From Calonectria ilicicola (taxonomy: Eukaryota > Ascomycota > Sordariomycetes > Hypocreales > Nectriaceae): a DNA stretch of 64,000 nt. Positions 43,835 through 54,822 of the stretch are shown here, in pieces; position 1 is the stretch's first letter, and each line of letters starts with the position of its first letter. The stretch covers positions 1,984,001 through 2,048,000 of the forward strand of contig CP085828.1 in the NCBI GenBank assembly GCA_020809705.1, written 5' to 3'. A program made the translations under genes and the position numbers. The notes under the pieces are model-generated. The model was not told the origin of the DNA. It made no database searches and saw nothing but the letters and a program-made list of their open reading frames with translations.

Positions 43835-45317
43835 ATGGGATCACTTCTTCCGAATCCCGCCCTCGCTCGGGCGCCCTGCAAATGCAAGAACAGAATTTCG
43901 CGTATGCGACTCGCCTCATTGCTCCTTGCGATATCCTTTTTCGCCCTTCTTTTCCACTTGGCGCCCAGCAGCTACGAGCTCCGAGGCCCCGCGGTCGCCG
44001 GCTTAATTCAAGACTTTGAGCACCCGACAGTTCTCGATTCTTTGCACCTCGCCCCGTCGCGCGCCTTTCTTTATGTCGCATCGTACGACGGATCAATAAC
44101 GACACTCAAGCTCAACAATGGGAACGATCTAGAGCCCGTTGCGCTCACCCAGGGCTGCGCAGCGAGCCCCTCGTGGCTCACGCTCGACGCTGCCAATTCA
44201 GTCTTGTATTGCACCGACGAGGGCTTGTCATCTGCCTCCCGCGACGGTTCGATTTCTTCATTCAGGACGACCGAGGACGGGAGTTTGATACGATTAGACC
44301 AAACGCGTACCATCTCAGGTCCCGTCAGCTTAGTGACGTACGGGAAGAATCGAGGTGCAATTGCTGTTGCTCACTAGTACGTCTTACTCTCTTTAGGTAC
44401 TGCAGTGTTGGATTGTGGAACCCCAGACTAATACGCGCGTCCTTTTTTTTCTTTTAGCGGCGGCTCTGCCCTCACCACTTGGAACGTCAAAACCCCAAAC
44501 GCCATCACACCTCTTGAGACCAGGCTATTCAAATTGGGCCAACCGGGACCCAATCCAGCTCGTCAAGAGGTCCCTCATCCGCACGAGGTCTTCGTGGATC
44601 CCACGGGTCAATTTATTCTCGTGCCTGATTTGGGTGCGGATCTTATCCGCGTATACGCCATCAATGACGAGGATTTGACTTTGCATGAGCGCCACCCTCT
44701 GGCCGTTGCACCAGGAAGTGGGCCCAGGCATATCGCATTCGCCAACAAGGGTAAAAAGACCTTTATGTACCTGGTAACGGAACTTGGCAACACCGTCCTC
44801 GGATTCGAGGTGGCATACACCAACGACTCTCTTTCCTTTGAACAGATTTGGTCAAGCGGAATCCATGGTAAAGACAAGGCTGTGCCGGAGGGCGCTGCCG
44901 CTTCCGAGATTGTCGTCTCTGTAAGTACAGGCCTTTTTATATTGACCAGGTTGATAAATATTCTAATTCTGTTAGCCCGACTCCAACTTTCTCATTCTGT
45001 CATCTCGCAACGAGAGCAATTTAGAGATACCCAATTTCGACCCCAGCAACAGCACGCGCATCGTCTCAGATCCGCTCATCAACTTCTCCATTGACCCCAA
45101 AACAGGTCACTTGAACCTTGTTCAGGAGCTGCCATGCGGAGGAAGATTTCCACGCCAGTTTTCCATGAACAAAGCTGGAACTTTGGTGGCTGTTGCGCTC
45201 CAGAGCGACGGCAGCGTAGCACTCATTGAGCGAGATGTCAAGACGGGCCAGCTTGGAGACTTTGTGGCGTACGCTGAAATTGAGGGCGAGGTCACAGCAG
45301 TCATATTTGATGAGTAA
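43835..45317 (+). CDS. Lactonase-type seven-bladed beta-propeller protein (6-phosphogluconolactonase/muconate cyclase-like)
   Basis: Three exons (43835-44376, 44458-44920, 44976-45317) give 448 aa from the first in-frame ATG. A second ATG at 43904 begins MRLASLLLAISFFALLFHLAP, a hydrophobic stretch that makes either a signal peptide (short form) or a type II anchor after a basic cytosolic head (long form). The body matches the fungal Lactonase propeller family: LYVASYDGSITTLKL, VLYCTDEGL, PHPHEVFVDPTGQFILVPDLGADLIRVY, GSGPRHIAF and FPRQFSMNKAGTLVAVALQSDGSVA, each being a blade. Members include bacterial Pgl-type 6-phosphogluconolactonase and fungal carboxy-cis,cis-muconate cyclase. Three Asn-X-Ser/Thr sites in exon 3 (NES, NST, NFS) fit a secretory-pathway location. 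The reaction is not decided by sequence. Confidence 0.85.
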
Positions 45318-48300
45318 ATGGATTAAATTGGGGGGTAAATATAAAATACATGACAGGAGTACCGGAACGGGATGGGTTTAACGTAATGAGTTAATTTTTC
45401 TTGAATAAATATGATTAAGATACCACACTGGCATGGCGCTTAGTCTCCCTTCCCCTCTTGGCACCCCGCTACTTTTATTGGAAAGGGCTTCAGGGTAAAT
45501 AAAAAAAAATATATAATCATTATATCATATATATGTCAGCCACAAGACGTATACGAGTCAAAAGGCCGAAAACCAAGGTACCTAAATAAGAGAGCTAACA
45601 CGCCATACGACAAAAGGCCAGAATGCCCCTTTGAAGGTGTGAACCTAGTGATGCATATTTGTAGAAGTGAGAATATACTATTAGTGGGATATATGCCCCT
45701 TCCACGTTGGCTATTTGGTGTAGCAGTTCGTTATTCGTTGAGGCACCGGCCACAATAGCACGATGAGATTCGAAATACACATCTCGATCAGAAGTTCATG
45801 ATGACAGCTGTCCTGGCGAAAATCTGCGCAATTAGGTTAGATTCAATGCTGACTCTCTCGCCCCCACGATGACGAACAGGTTGGGATTCCCGTATCCCGA
45901 CAGCAATGTGGTTGGGGCAACCCGCTATCGGAGCAAGCATAGTTCCCACGCCACGCCCTATTACGCCACGAAAGATGCATTTCCGAATTTAGCCATGTAC
46001 TTTAGAGTATGGAATCCATAGAAATAGAGATGTATGGGCCGAGTGTCGTTCAAGAAACCACAAATTACAGGACTGTTTCGGCTGGATCGGTCCCAAGCTT
46101 TCCGGTGAAGCTAATGAACCGGGGAATGGTGTGCCACACTCCTTGACTCCCCCGCACTCCTCCAGGACCCTCTCGGTTGCATAAGTTTCCATGGATGCTG
46201 TCGTAGGGGAATGGCGGACCAGCGGATTGGCCGAGTGGCTCGGCGCAGTTTGGGGTAGGGTCGCTGGGCGTGGCAGAGGATTCGCCCTATTCGGGCCGTT
46301 GGCGCGCCGCTTCCGCAGGTATGGGTGTACATATTGATGAATATTTTTTTCTTTTACTTCTTTTTTGGAAGAATCCCAAGAAACGGGTTCTGAACAGCTG
46401 AGACATGTGCTTCTTCTCGTGGTGTCCCTGTTGGGAAGTTCCAATAAGCTAATACCCACCACACATGCATTTGGCCGCGAAGCCAAATGGGGGTCGTTCC
46501 GACACATCTCGGTGGATTTCCAGCTAGAAGCAGTGATCCCCGGGTCAAGTAAAAGGTCAGCCGGAGCCACGAGTGATGGTGCCCTGTTCGGCAGCCGGGG
46601 ATGCAAGCCCCATGACTTTGGATGGCCAAGGGCGTGGATGGTAGCCGCGCCACTACTGACCTGCGGGTTTCATGTAGTCCCTTACTTGAAGAAGTGGGCT
46701 TTGCACCGGAATCCAGACGTTGTGTTAGGTCTCGTGGTGAAGTGAGCGGGGATGAGAAGCCGTATAAGAGGCTTACCTTGTACGAGCTGGGGCAAGCCGA
46801 GCGGCCGAACATGGGGCCCTTTTTTTGGCGCCACTGTGCCAGGGTGCAAGAGGCATTGATTAATCAAACAGAGACATGCAGGCTCATGATCAAAGCCGGC
46901 AGTTTGATTTTCTGTCCAGGAGTGGTAGACATCGGTAGTTGGATGGGATACATAATTTTCGACATGTAACCGCGCTCAGATTATCCACCACAGGTATCTG
47001 GACTGTAGCTACAAGGGTGAGTCTGAAAAGCGGTGCAAGCCTCCTTCTTGGGAAGGCAGGTACTTGAACATGGCGGCTAACGGCTAAATTCGAAAGTCAA
47101 CGCCTCAACTGGGACAGAGCCTGGCAGAGCATGTTAATAGGAGGACCGGCCACACGGCTTTGCCGGAGTAGGAAATGGAGAATACCCGTCGGTTTCTGGT
47201 TCGTTCGTTGTCGGTAGGAGCTGCGACGGTGATGCACTTCAAATTTCAACAAGAATTCTTGGAATTGATTGAGGAAGCAATTTACAGACGCGCAGGTTCC
47301 CAACAGCGACTACAGCTACGACTGGGGGTTTTAGATGATCGGACGAACAAAGGAAGGAAAATATAAAGTCCACGAATGGCATCCTCAATGGGCGAGGGGT
47401 CCGCCAATCCAACCGCTGCTCCACCCCTCCACCGTCTCTGCCGCTACCTGCTCGGCCGAAAGGTTGGGAAAAGCGGACAAGGCCCAGGTAACACGGCGAG
47501 CTAGCGCTGTGGTTTAGTGGACCGCTGCCACTGGAAAAGCCTTGAAGCTGACCTCGGTGTCTGGGGGAACCAAGCAAGTGCAGAAAGGCATTGTCAGTTG
47601 GTCGCCGATTCATTCATTCATTCATTCATTTTCTTGTCGTTTCTTTTTATTTATTTATTTTATTTTATTTTTCGGTTGAGAGTAGCAATATTATTATATG
47701 AAATTGCCTTCTCCTTTCTTTGTCCCACGAATTCAAACTCATCAAGAACAGACAGAGGCGAAACTCGACGGCCATGGTTGATTGATTGATTGACAGCCCG
47801 CCGCCCCAGTAGTCACAGGCCCAGCGCCAGTGTGTGAGTGAGTGAATGAGTCGAGTCGGTTCTCGGATGTCATCCCATGTCTCCTTGCGACTTGGCACCG
47901 ACAGCTCGTCTGGCTTAGCCCATCCTGGGTGGCCTGTTTGCAGCTCTGGTAGGCCCGCCGCAGGTGGTTCTCAGCACGTTGCTCAAGCCCGCTGCTCGTC
48001 CGGTTTGGTTCCCCGCCTCGCACCTCCACCCGCCAGCCCAAGTCTGGACATGGACCTGGGGTTGCCCCAGACGTTGGCTGAGCGAGCATTCAAGACCCTT
48101 GCCCCCAATACTTAATCACAACTCCTCCATGCGACACCCAAAGAGGGGACCATTTTACCCAAACTCTGGCCTTCTGACATCGCCGAACTGTGTTCCTTCA
48201 AATAAAAGAAAATAAATAGGGAAAAAAACGCCAGGCTCCTTCCACCATCGTCGCCCTCATCCCCGGCCTCGCGCCCTCAACAACTAGGCAGGCCCAGCAG

Positions 48301-48551
48301 TCACCCGCCATCCCTCACGCCTTCACCGTCAGATCAGAGCTCTCGTCATCCCAATTTGTCCCCCCGCCACCTCGTATCCGACATGCTGCTTCGCTAATTT
48401 TTTTTTTCGCGGCCTGGGATTGATTGATTAATGCTTCGCATCTTGCAGTCTTCAAACATAGCCAGTTATTGTTACTACCAGGCCTGCTCGAGAACACAGC
48501 GGTTTCCTCGCCGCCAACCCTATCAACAAGCTCCCACCTCAGTCTCACGCC
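45318..48551. other. Long intergenic region upstream of the Zn2Cys6 gene
   Basis: About 3.2 kb. It starts with an AT-rich 3' flank (45400-45540, with TATA-rich tracts). Open frames up to 205 codons (45989-46606 minus) lack any family character. Short tandem repeats appear at 47611-47670 and 47777-47793. The final 300 bases are C/T-rich leader. Confidence 0.55.
47611..47670. repeat. (CATT)5 followed by a TTTA/TTTTA-rich tract
   Basis: A perfect (CATT)5 lies at 47611-47630. It is followed within 20 bases by TTTATTTATTTATTTTATTTTATTTT-like sequence to about 47670. These are simple repeats in non-coding DNA. Confidence 0.8.
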
Positions 48552-50765
48552 ATGTCCCCATCCTCTACGGGCGAGTCTCCTCAGTCCGCATCGGGCAGTT
48601 CTGCCAGGCAGTTTCCACTTCCCACCCGTGACATCTTTTCCATCGATCTTTCAGGTGCTTCCCTGGCGGCCATGACAAATGACGCCGGTACCGGCATCAC
48701 ATCGCCCATCGGTCTCAAGAATAATCGCACCCACAGCTTCAGCCGAGTCGGGCTCCTTGGCGCATCTGCAAAGGTCAGACAGCCATCACTGTCCTTAGAT
48801 AACAGACCCGAAAACATGACGAATGGAATTGAAAAAGTCCAGAGCGATGAAGGTTCTAACCCGCTCAAGAGAAGGAACACAGATGCTGGCGTCGACTACC
48901 CGCGTCGCCGAGCCACCATTGCCGTGAGTATCACCAATTAGCACAAATTCCATCCCTCAAGCCCCCCCTAATCGTGTGCCTAGTGCGAGGTTTGTCGTTC
49001 GAGAAAGTCTCGGTGCGATGGAACGAAGCCAAAATGCAAGCTGTGTACTGAGCTGGGCGCCGAATGCATATACCGGGAACCAGGGATCAAGCTAGATGCC
49101 GGAGACAAGCTGATTCTGGAACGACTCAACCGCATTGAGAGCTTACTTCAGATGAGCATGGTTAATACTCAAGCAAACAGTCTCAACATGACGCAGGATT
49201 CTCCGTCAATGAGTAACGGCACTGGACTCAGCGGCGATAATGTGCTGCTGCCAACCAACCCAACGAACTTCGTTTCAATCCCCAGTGGTGGCCTCGGAAC
49301 TTGGTTTGCTCAAGCCTCTGGGACCAACATTTCTACAATGCCCAAGATTCACACAAATGCTGCCATGCACCTACTCCAGTGGCCGCTGATCAGGGATCTT
49401 GTTTCGCGACCCTACGATCCCCAAATTCTCTTGCAGCTCGAAATGGCCCGCGAGCCTCTCCACTCGCTTACCAAAACACCCTGCGTCGATTTATCCAATA
49501 CTCAGGCTTACATCGAAGCATACTTTGAGCGAGTCAATGTTTGGTATGCCTGTGTTAATCCCTACACGTGGAAGAGTCAGTATCGAACCGCACTCTCCAA
49601 TGGATTTCGAGAGGGCCCGGAGAGTTGTATTGTTTTGCTTGTTCTGGCGCTCGGCCAGGCCAGCCTTCACGGCAGTATTTCTCGCATAGTTCCTCATGAG
49701 GATCCTCCAGGCCTCCAATACTTTACAGCCGCGTGGTCCCTGCTCCCAGGAATGATGACTGCAAACACGGTGGTAGCCGCCCAATGCCATCTCCTCGCTG
49801 CTGCCTATCATTTTTATCTTGTCCGGCCGATGGAAGCATGGACTCTTCTTTGTACCACGAGCACGAAGCTTCAGTTGCTCCTTATGGCACCCAGTCGAAT
49901 TCCAAGCCAGCAAAGAGAGCTTGTTGAGCGCATTTACTGGAATGCACTGCTTTTCGAGAGCGATCTACTTGCGGAATTGGATCTTCCTCACTCGGGGGTT
50001 GTCCAATTTGAGGAAAATGTTGGCCTTCCTGGTGGGTTTGAAGGGGAAGAGGCGGACCAAGTCGGGCGCGATGAACTGTGGTACTTTCTCGCCGAAATTG
50101 CATTGCGTCGACTCTTGAATAGAGTCAGCCAACTCATATATTCCAAGGACTCAATAGCCTCCACAACCAGCCTGGAGCCGGTTGTCGCTGAACTGGATTT
50201 TCAGCTAACACAGTGGTATGAGAGCCTCCCTCTGCCGCTCCAGTTTCCCTTTACCCGAACGGTCCTCCAAGATCCCATCCAAACGGTTCTTCGACTGCGC
50301 TTTTTCGCATGCCGTACTATTATCTATCGACCGTATATTTTGGCTGTGTTGGACAATGAGCAGGCCGTACTTGACCCTGCCGTGCGAGATTGTTGCCAGA
50401 AATGCCTCGAGGCCTGCATTCGGCAACTGGAGCATATTGGCGAGCAGTAAGTATATTTCAACCCAGATTAGTCTCCAGAACCACACAACTGACCTTTATC
50501 TAGTCACGCAGGCCATATGCCATATATTTGGCAGGGAGCTCTTTCAGTAGTGTCACAAACTTTACTTATTATGGGGGCAACAATGTCCCCGTCGCTCCTC
50601 TCCATTTTGCTTACCCTGGTCTCTACCCGCGAAGAGCTGGATCAAATCATCAACGAAGTGGTGTTGGAGATTGAACGATATGCCGCATTGGCCCCAAGCC
50701 TGACACTTGCCGCCGAAATTATAAAAGAGGCAGAAGTGCGAAGGCGAACCTTTCTCGGGACTTGA
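48552..50765 (+). CDS. Zn2Cys6 (C6) fungal transcription factor
   Basis: Three exons (48552-48923, 48984-50446, 50504-50765) give 698 aa. The second exon opens directly on the zinc cluster: CEVCRSRKSRC then GTKPKC, LC and C, i.e. Cys 125, 128, 135, 142, 145 and 152 in the C-x2-C-x6-C-x6-C-x2-C-x6-C spacing. The preceding basic segment YPRRRATIA is typical. A short dimerisation coiled coil follows (DKLILERLNRIESLLQ, about 165-180). The rest is the all-helical fungal-specific middle homology region, with WYACVNPYTW and the SCIVLLVLALGQASLHG helix. The protein is a nuclear DNA-binding regulator, probably recognising paired CGG triplets as a dimer. The Ser-rich N-terminal 124 residues are unusually long before the cluster. 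Target genes cannot be inferred; neighbours share no pathway. Confidence 0.93.
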
Positions 50766-53231
50766 TCAACAATGCTTCACTAGCAAATAATCGGTCTCTT
50801 GCGGGGTCTCATTGGAGATCACCAGAGAAAATACAAGCCATACTGGCAAATCCAATTTTAACATGCCTAACGCTCCGATCTCAGCTCGAGCGTTGTTTCT
50901 TTCCATTACGGGATGTCTGGTGTCTGGAACACCTCCATCAACTGCCCATGACTTGGAAGGCCAAATGGCTTCCTCAAGCCCCCAATTCCTTGCGAGGTCT
51001 CGAGGGCTCTCATTAGGCGATACAGACATGGTTTCAACCAGTTTTAGTTCCGAGACACACAGTTGCGGAGCTACTGAAAACGCCATCTTAACTAACGTCA
51101 ACCTTGGGATAAATGCAGTTAGGAAGGAAGAAAACCGAGACCTTGCATCACAATACACCTCCATTTCGGACAAATATCTTCAAGGATCAGTCAAATATAT
51201 CAATGCGCAAAGCCACCCGAGTCTGACACCCATTATAACAATAGGGTGTCTTGGATGAACGCCACCGATTTGCTGGATATTATGGTGTGCGGCAGTTCGG
51301 CCCGGTGTGCCGATCTCCGTCACAATGGTGCCATGGTGCGGCTGTAGAGTTGTTTAAGCCTCAAATCCCACATCCGAATTTCTCTAAGGAAAAATTCAGA
51401 ATCCTTTCCAGAAATACTTTATTTCTGAATGAAAGGAAGCATTGGCACTGAAAGCAGGGCCAAAGACTTGTCACTTTGGAGTCCAAGGAAAACCATTTTG
51501 GCCACCATACATGGGTCATGGCTTTGACCATGGTTTTGAATATAGTCTGTTTGTAATTCAAAGATTAACTGACATTTTTTCCATATTGCCATGTAATTGT
51601 ACGAGAATCAGAATGCGGTGATGGACATCTCCCATTAGGATGTGACAGATAGCGTATGATGAGGTCAAATATTTGAGTTGTCACTTAGCATTTGAGTGTC
51701 AATCATACATATGATGTCGGTAGATCGACAGAAATCCTGGCGGTGTAGGTATTAGAAACTTGGTTACACGCAATGTTGTAAGATCGCCTGGCGTGCAGTG
51801 ATGTGCATGTGCAAGGACGTCATTTGGACCCATTCTCGACATCGGATGAACAAATTGGTAAACGAAGATGGAGTACACGACACGCAAGTAAACAGTCCCG
51901 GAGAGACCGAACAGCTAAGAAACAAGGCCCTATCCAAGCGCATTGGCATTGATTTGATTGGTAACTTTCGCTTGCGTCGTCTAGGTTTTGCCACGACAAC
52001 GGTGTGCTGACAAGAAAACAAAACAATGTGTACACAGATTTGACGTCTCGTGGCAGAGGGGGCGAAGCGGTGGCAGGATATGGCACGCGACCCTCTCGCA
52101 TAGGTCTTCGGTAAGAAAAAGATAGGCCACGGAACTATGGAATTAGGACAATGCCCCTGACTCGGATTGAGAGGAGGTGTAGTAGTCGTCCTCGTGTCCA
52201 CAGCAATGAGATCGTGGGGGTACACCGACCATTGAGTTGCATCACAAGTATACAGTTCGCAATCGAATAGGGAAAGGCCAGGTAATAAAGCGATTGGGTT
52301 TTTAATGTTTTGTCCTGTGACCCTGCGTTTAGAAAAACGTGGCCATGACCGAAAGGTCGGGAAGATAACGAATATGCAGGGTGTTTTTGAGACGATTCGA
52401 GCTACGTACAATATAGTACACACAGGACATGTGATTGCATATGCTGGAAATATATGGGTCTGGGGGAATTGAGACATCCGGCTTGCAGGAGCTCTGATAG
52501 AACCTGGGGAAGAGGCAACAGCGTTACACGTCAATGGGACTTTAGTGCTCGATTCGATGGGTTTGTTGGCATTTGCCATTGAGAAAAAGGTAAGCCTCTC
52601 TTTCAGTGCACACCACGCGTGGTGCTGGTGCCATGCTTCGATCACAGGCCGGACCGGGCCGAGCAGGTGACAGGGATGGTCCCGGAGACGACGCGGGTTT
52701 GGGCTTCTCCACATCGGACAGACAAGTGCGCACGCCAGCGCCGCCGCTGTTCACATTTATTCTCTCATTGGCATTTTATCCTCTCACTTTTATGAAAGCT
52801 TTTTTATGAAGTGGAGGAGGAAAGGGGAAAGAGGAAAGGTGCTCAAGGGGTGACTCGAATGGCACGGGACAAGAGGGTCCTGGTCTCACACACAGCACCA
52901 CATAGCACACAGCGCCGGGACGACGATACCCAACTATGACGAGGGTGGCATGCGCAGCCGGTGACCGGGAGCACCGCGGCAAATGCCCAGATCAGCAAAG
53001 TTAGACCAGAAAGGAAAAACAGGGCAGAAGGGAAATCGTTGGCTGGAATGAATGTAGGGCTGGCAGCGCGCGCGAGCACAGAATAAACCGAGTGGTGCGG
53101 TGCTAGCTAGACACGCCGGGTCCCTGGGTTGCACGGTTACAGGCACAGCGCGGCAACAGGTCAGGTACTGGGTTACTTTTTTGGTGTACACAGTCCACAA
53201 TCCACAGGTCCACAGGCCCATAATAGTCCAC

Positions 53232-53363
53232 GGACAGAGAGAGAGAAACAGGGACAGAGACGGGGACTCAGACGGAGACAGAGTCAGAGAAGGAGTCAGA
53301 GAGAGCTGCTGCACACACACAGACGTGACCCCCAACCCGACCAGACCAGACCAGACCAGACCA
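53232..53363. repeat. GA/CAGA-rich purine tract and (GACCA)5
   Basis: 53232-53305 is a degenerate purine-rich repeat built from GACAGAGA, GGAGACAG and GTCAGAGA units. A perfect (GACCA)5 follows at 53339-53363. Non-coding; possible promoter-distal simple sequence. Confidence 0.75.
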
Positions 53364-54437
53364 CCACTGGCGCCATGCAAGACTTGGTTGCACGAGGGCT
53401 CAATTACTATCGACTAATGGCAGCCGGGGGGACTCATGAGCCAGGCTCATGGCATGCTCATGCGCAGGCGCAGACGCCAGCCCCATCTGGCGTTCAGCTG
53501 ACTCACTTCTGCAAGGGAGGTTGGTTGGAGAGCATGGCATTGCATCCCATTTCATCCCACTTGCAGTCCTCGCGCAGTAGCACGTCTCGGTCGCTGCCCC
53601 TCCACTCCCCTTCCAATCCCCCTCCAATCCCCTGCAATCCCCTCCCCCTCTCCGGCGCCTCCACCCATCTCGCCTCCTCCCTCCCTCACCCCGTCCACTA
53701 AGACGGAGCCACCACTCACTCAGTCGCCATGGCCCATGGTCCATGATCCATGATCCATCTGCCACTGAGTCCATCATCGGATCGGAGAAGGAGCCCTCAC
53801 CACTCATCTGCCCAAACCGCCCCCCCAAATCCCCCCTCGCCCACGTGACGGCCACACCGACAAAGCCCCTCCTTTCGCTGGCGCTGGCACTGGTATTGGC
53901 ACAGGCGCTGCTGGCACTGGCACACAGAGCACGCAGACGGACGGAGCACCCACGCAGGGTCGCGCACAGAAGGGGAGGCCCGCCGCCAGCCCTCGGAAGC
54001 AGCCTCTGCCTGTGTGCGTCTTGTCTGCCCGATCCTCGTCGCGACCTGCGTGCGCTGGTCTGAGACTCGTCGTATGACGGCACATCGACTCTTCTGACAC
54101 TCTTGCAAGACATCGAGACCCCAGTCCGCCCAGTCCACGCGGGGGAGGGGCACCTTGATTCGCCTGTGCCCGATGCCGATGGGGTGACCCTGGGTCCTGG
54201 GTATAACTAAACCGCGCCCAAACTTGCTTTGCCTCGTCCCGCGCTACTACCAAGCCCACGCTGCGGCAGACCACTTTCACGCTCCTCACGTCCTCTTCAT
54301 CCTGCCTCCTCCCTCAAACCTCCTCCTCTGGCATATCTCATTCGTTGCTTCCTGCATCCTGCATCTGCATATTGCGTCTCATCTTTTCTTTTTCTTTGTT
54401 CTGTGCCCATTTTGTCCCTTCGTTTTCCGAGCGTGAC

Positions 54438-54460
54438 ATCCATCCATCCATCCCCCCCCC
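54438..54460. repeat. (ATCC)4 plus C tract
   Basis: A (ATCC)4 microsatellite (54438-54453) runs into a C homopolymer ending at 54460, inside the pyrimidine-rich leader of the IBR gene. Confidence 0.75.
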
Positions 54461-54822
54461 TTCCTCTCCCTCCCATCCGACAATCGACCTACTTAAACCC
54501 CTCCCACCCAACCTCCGCCCTCAAATCCCGCCGTCCTTCCTGGCGGCCCAATTTCCAGGGCGTCCGCTTCTCGTTCTCGCCCGACGTAACGCTGCGGCTG
54601 CCATGCATGATCTTCCCTCCGGCTCCAATCAGCTCGGGGGCCCCCAATCGCGCGCGCAGCGTGGACTTTGCTGAGTGGTTGCCCATCCGGTCATCACCGT
54701 TACAGTTGCCAATCCATTTATTTTCTTGAGAGGGGAATTTGACTAGTCCCGCCTTGTTCGCTGCCGTGGACCTGTCGAAGCCCAACACTAGTTCTTGGGG
54801 CTGCTTCAAACCGAGGCTGGAA

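Larger units (their letters stand above)
50766..54822. other. 4-kb gap without a supportable gene
   Basis: This is the longest gene-free stretch in the window. It contains a 316-codon ATG-started minus-strand frame (52714-51764) with no recognisable domain and a 237-codon one at 54113-53400 in GC-rich repeat-like DNA; I call neither. Simple repeats are listed separately. The sequence before 54823 is strongly pyrimidine-rich (54270-54560), like a long 5' leader of the downstream IBR gene. Confidence 0.5.

Noticed and set aside
46220..46310. tRNA-like word GGCCGAGTGGCT as in Leu/Ser D arms
   Set aside because: No matching acceptor, anticodon or T arm with a B box could be found around it.
45989..46606. 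205-codon minus-strand frame
   Set aside because: It has no domain, no conserved-looking segments and lies in DNA with mixed short frames in all phases.
53400..54113. 237-codon minus-strand frame in GC-rich DNA
   Set aside because: Arg/Gly/Ser-rich composition follows from local base composition and repeats; several frames are open here at once.
54229..54729. 166-codon plus-strand frame just before the IBR gene
   Set aside because: It is Pro/Ser/Leu-rich because of the pyrimidine-rich leader and has no protein-like features.
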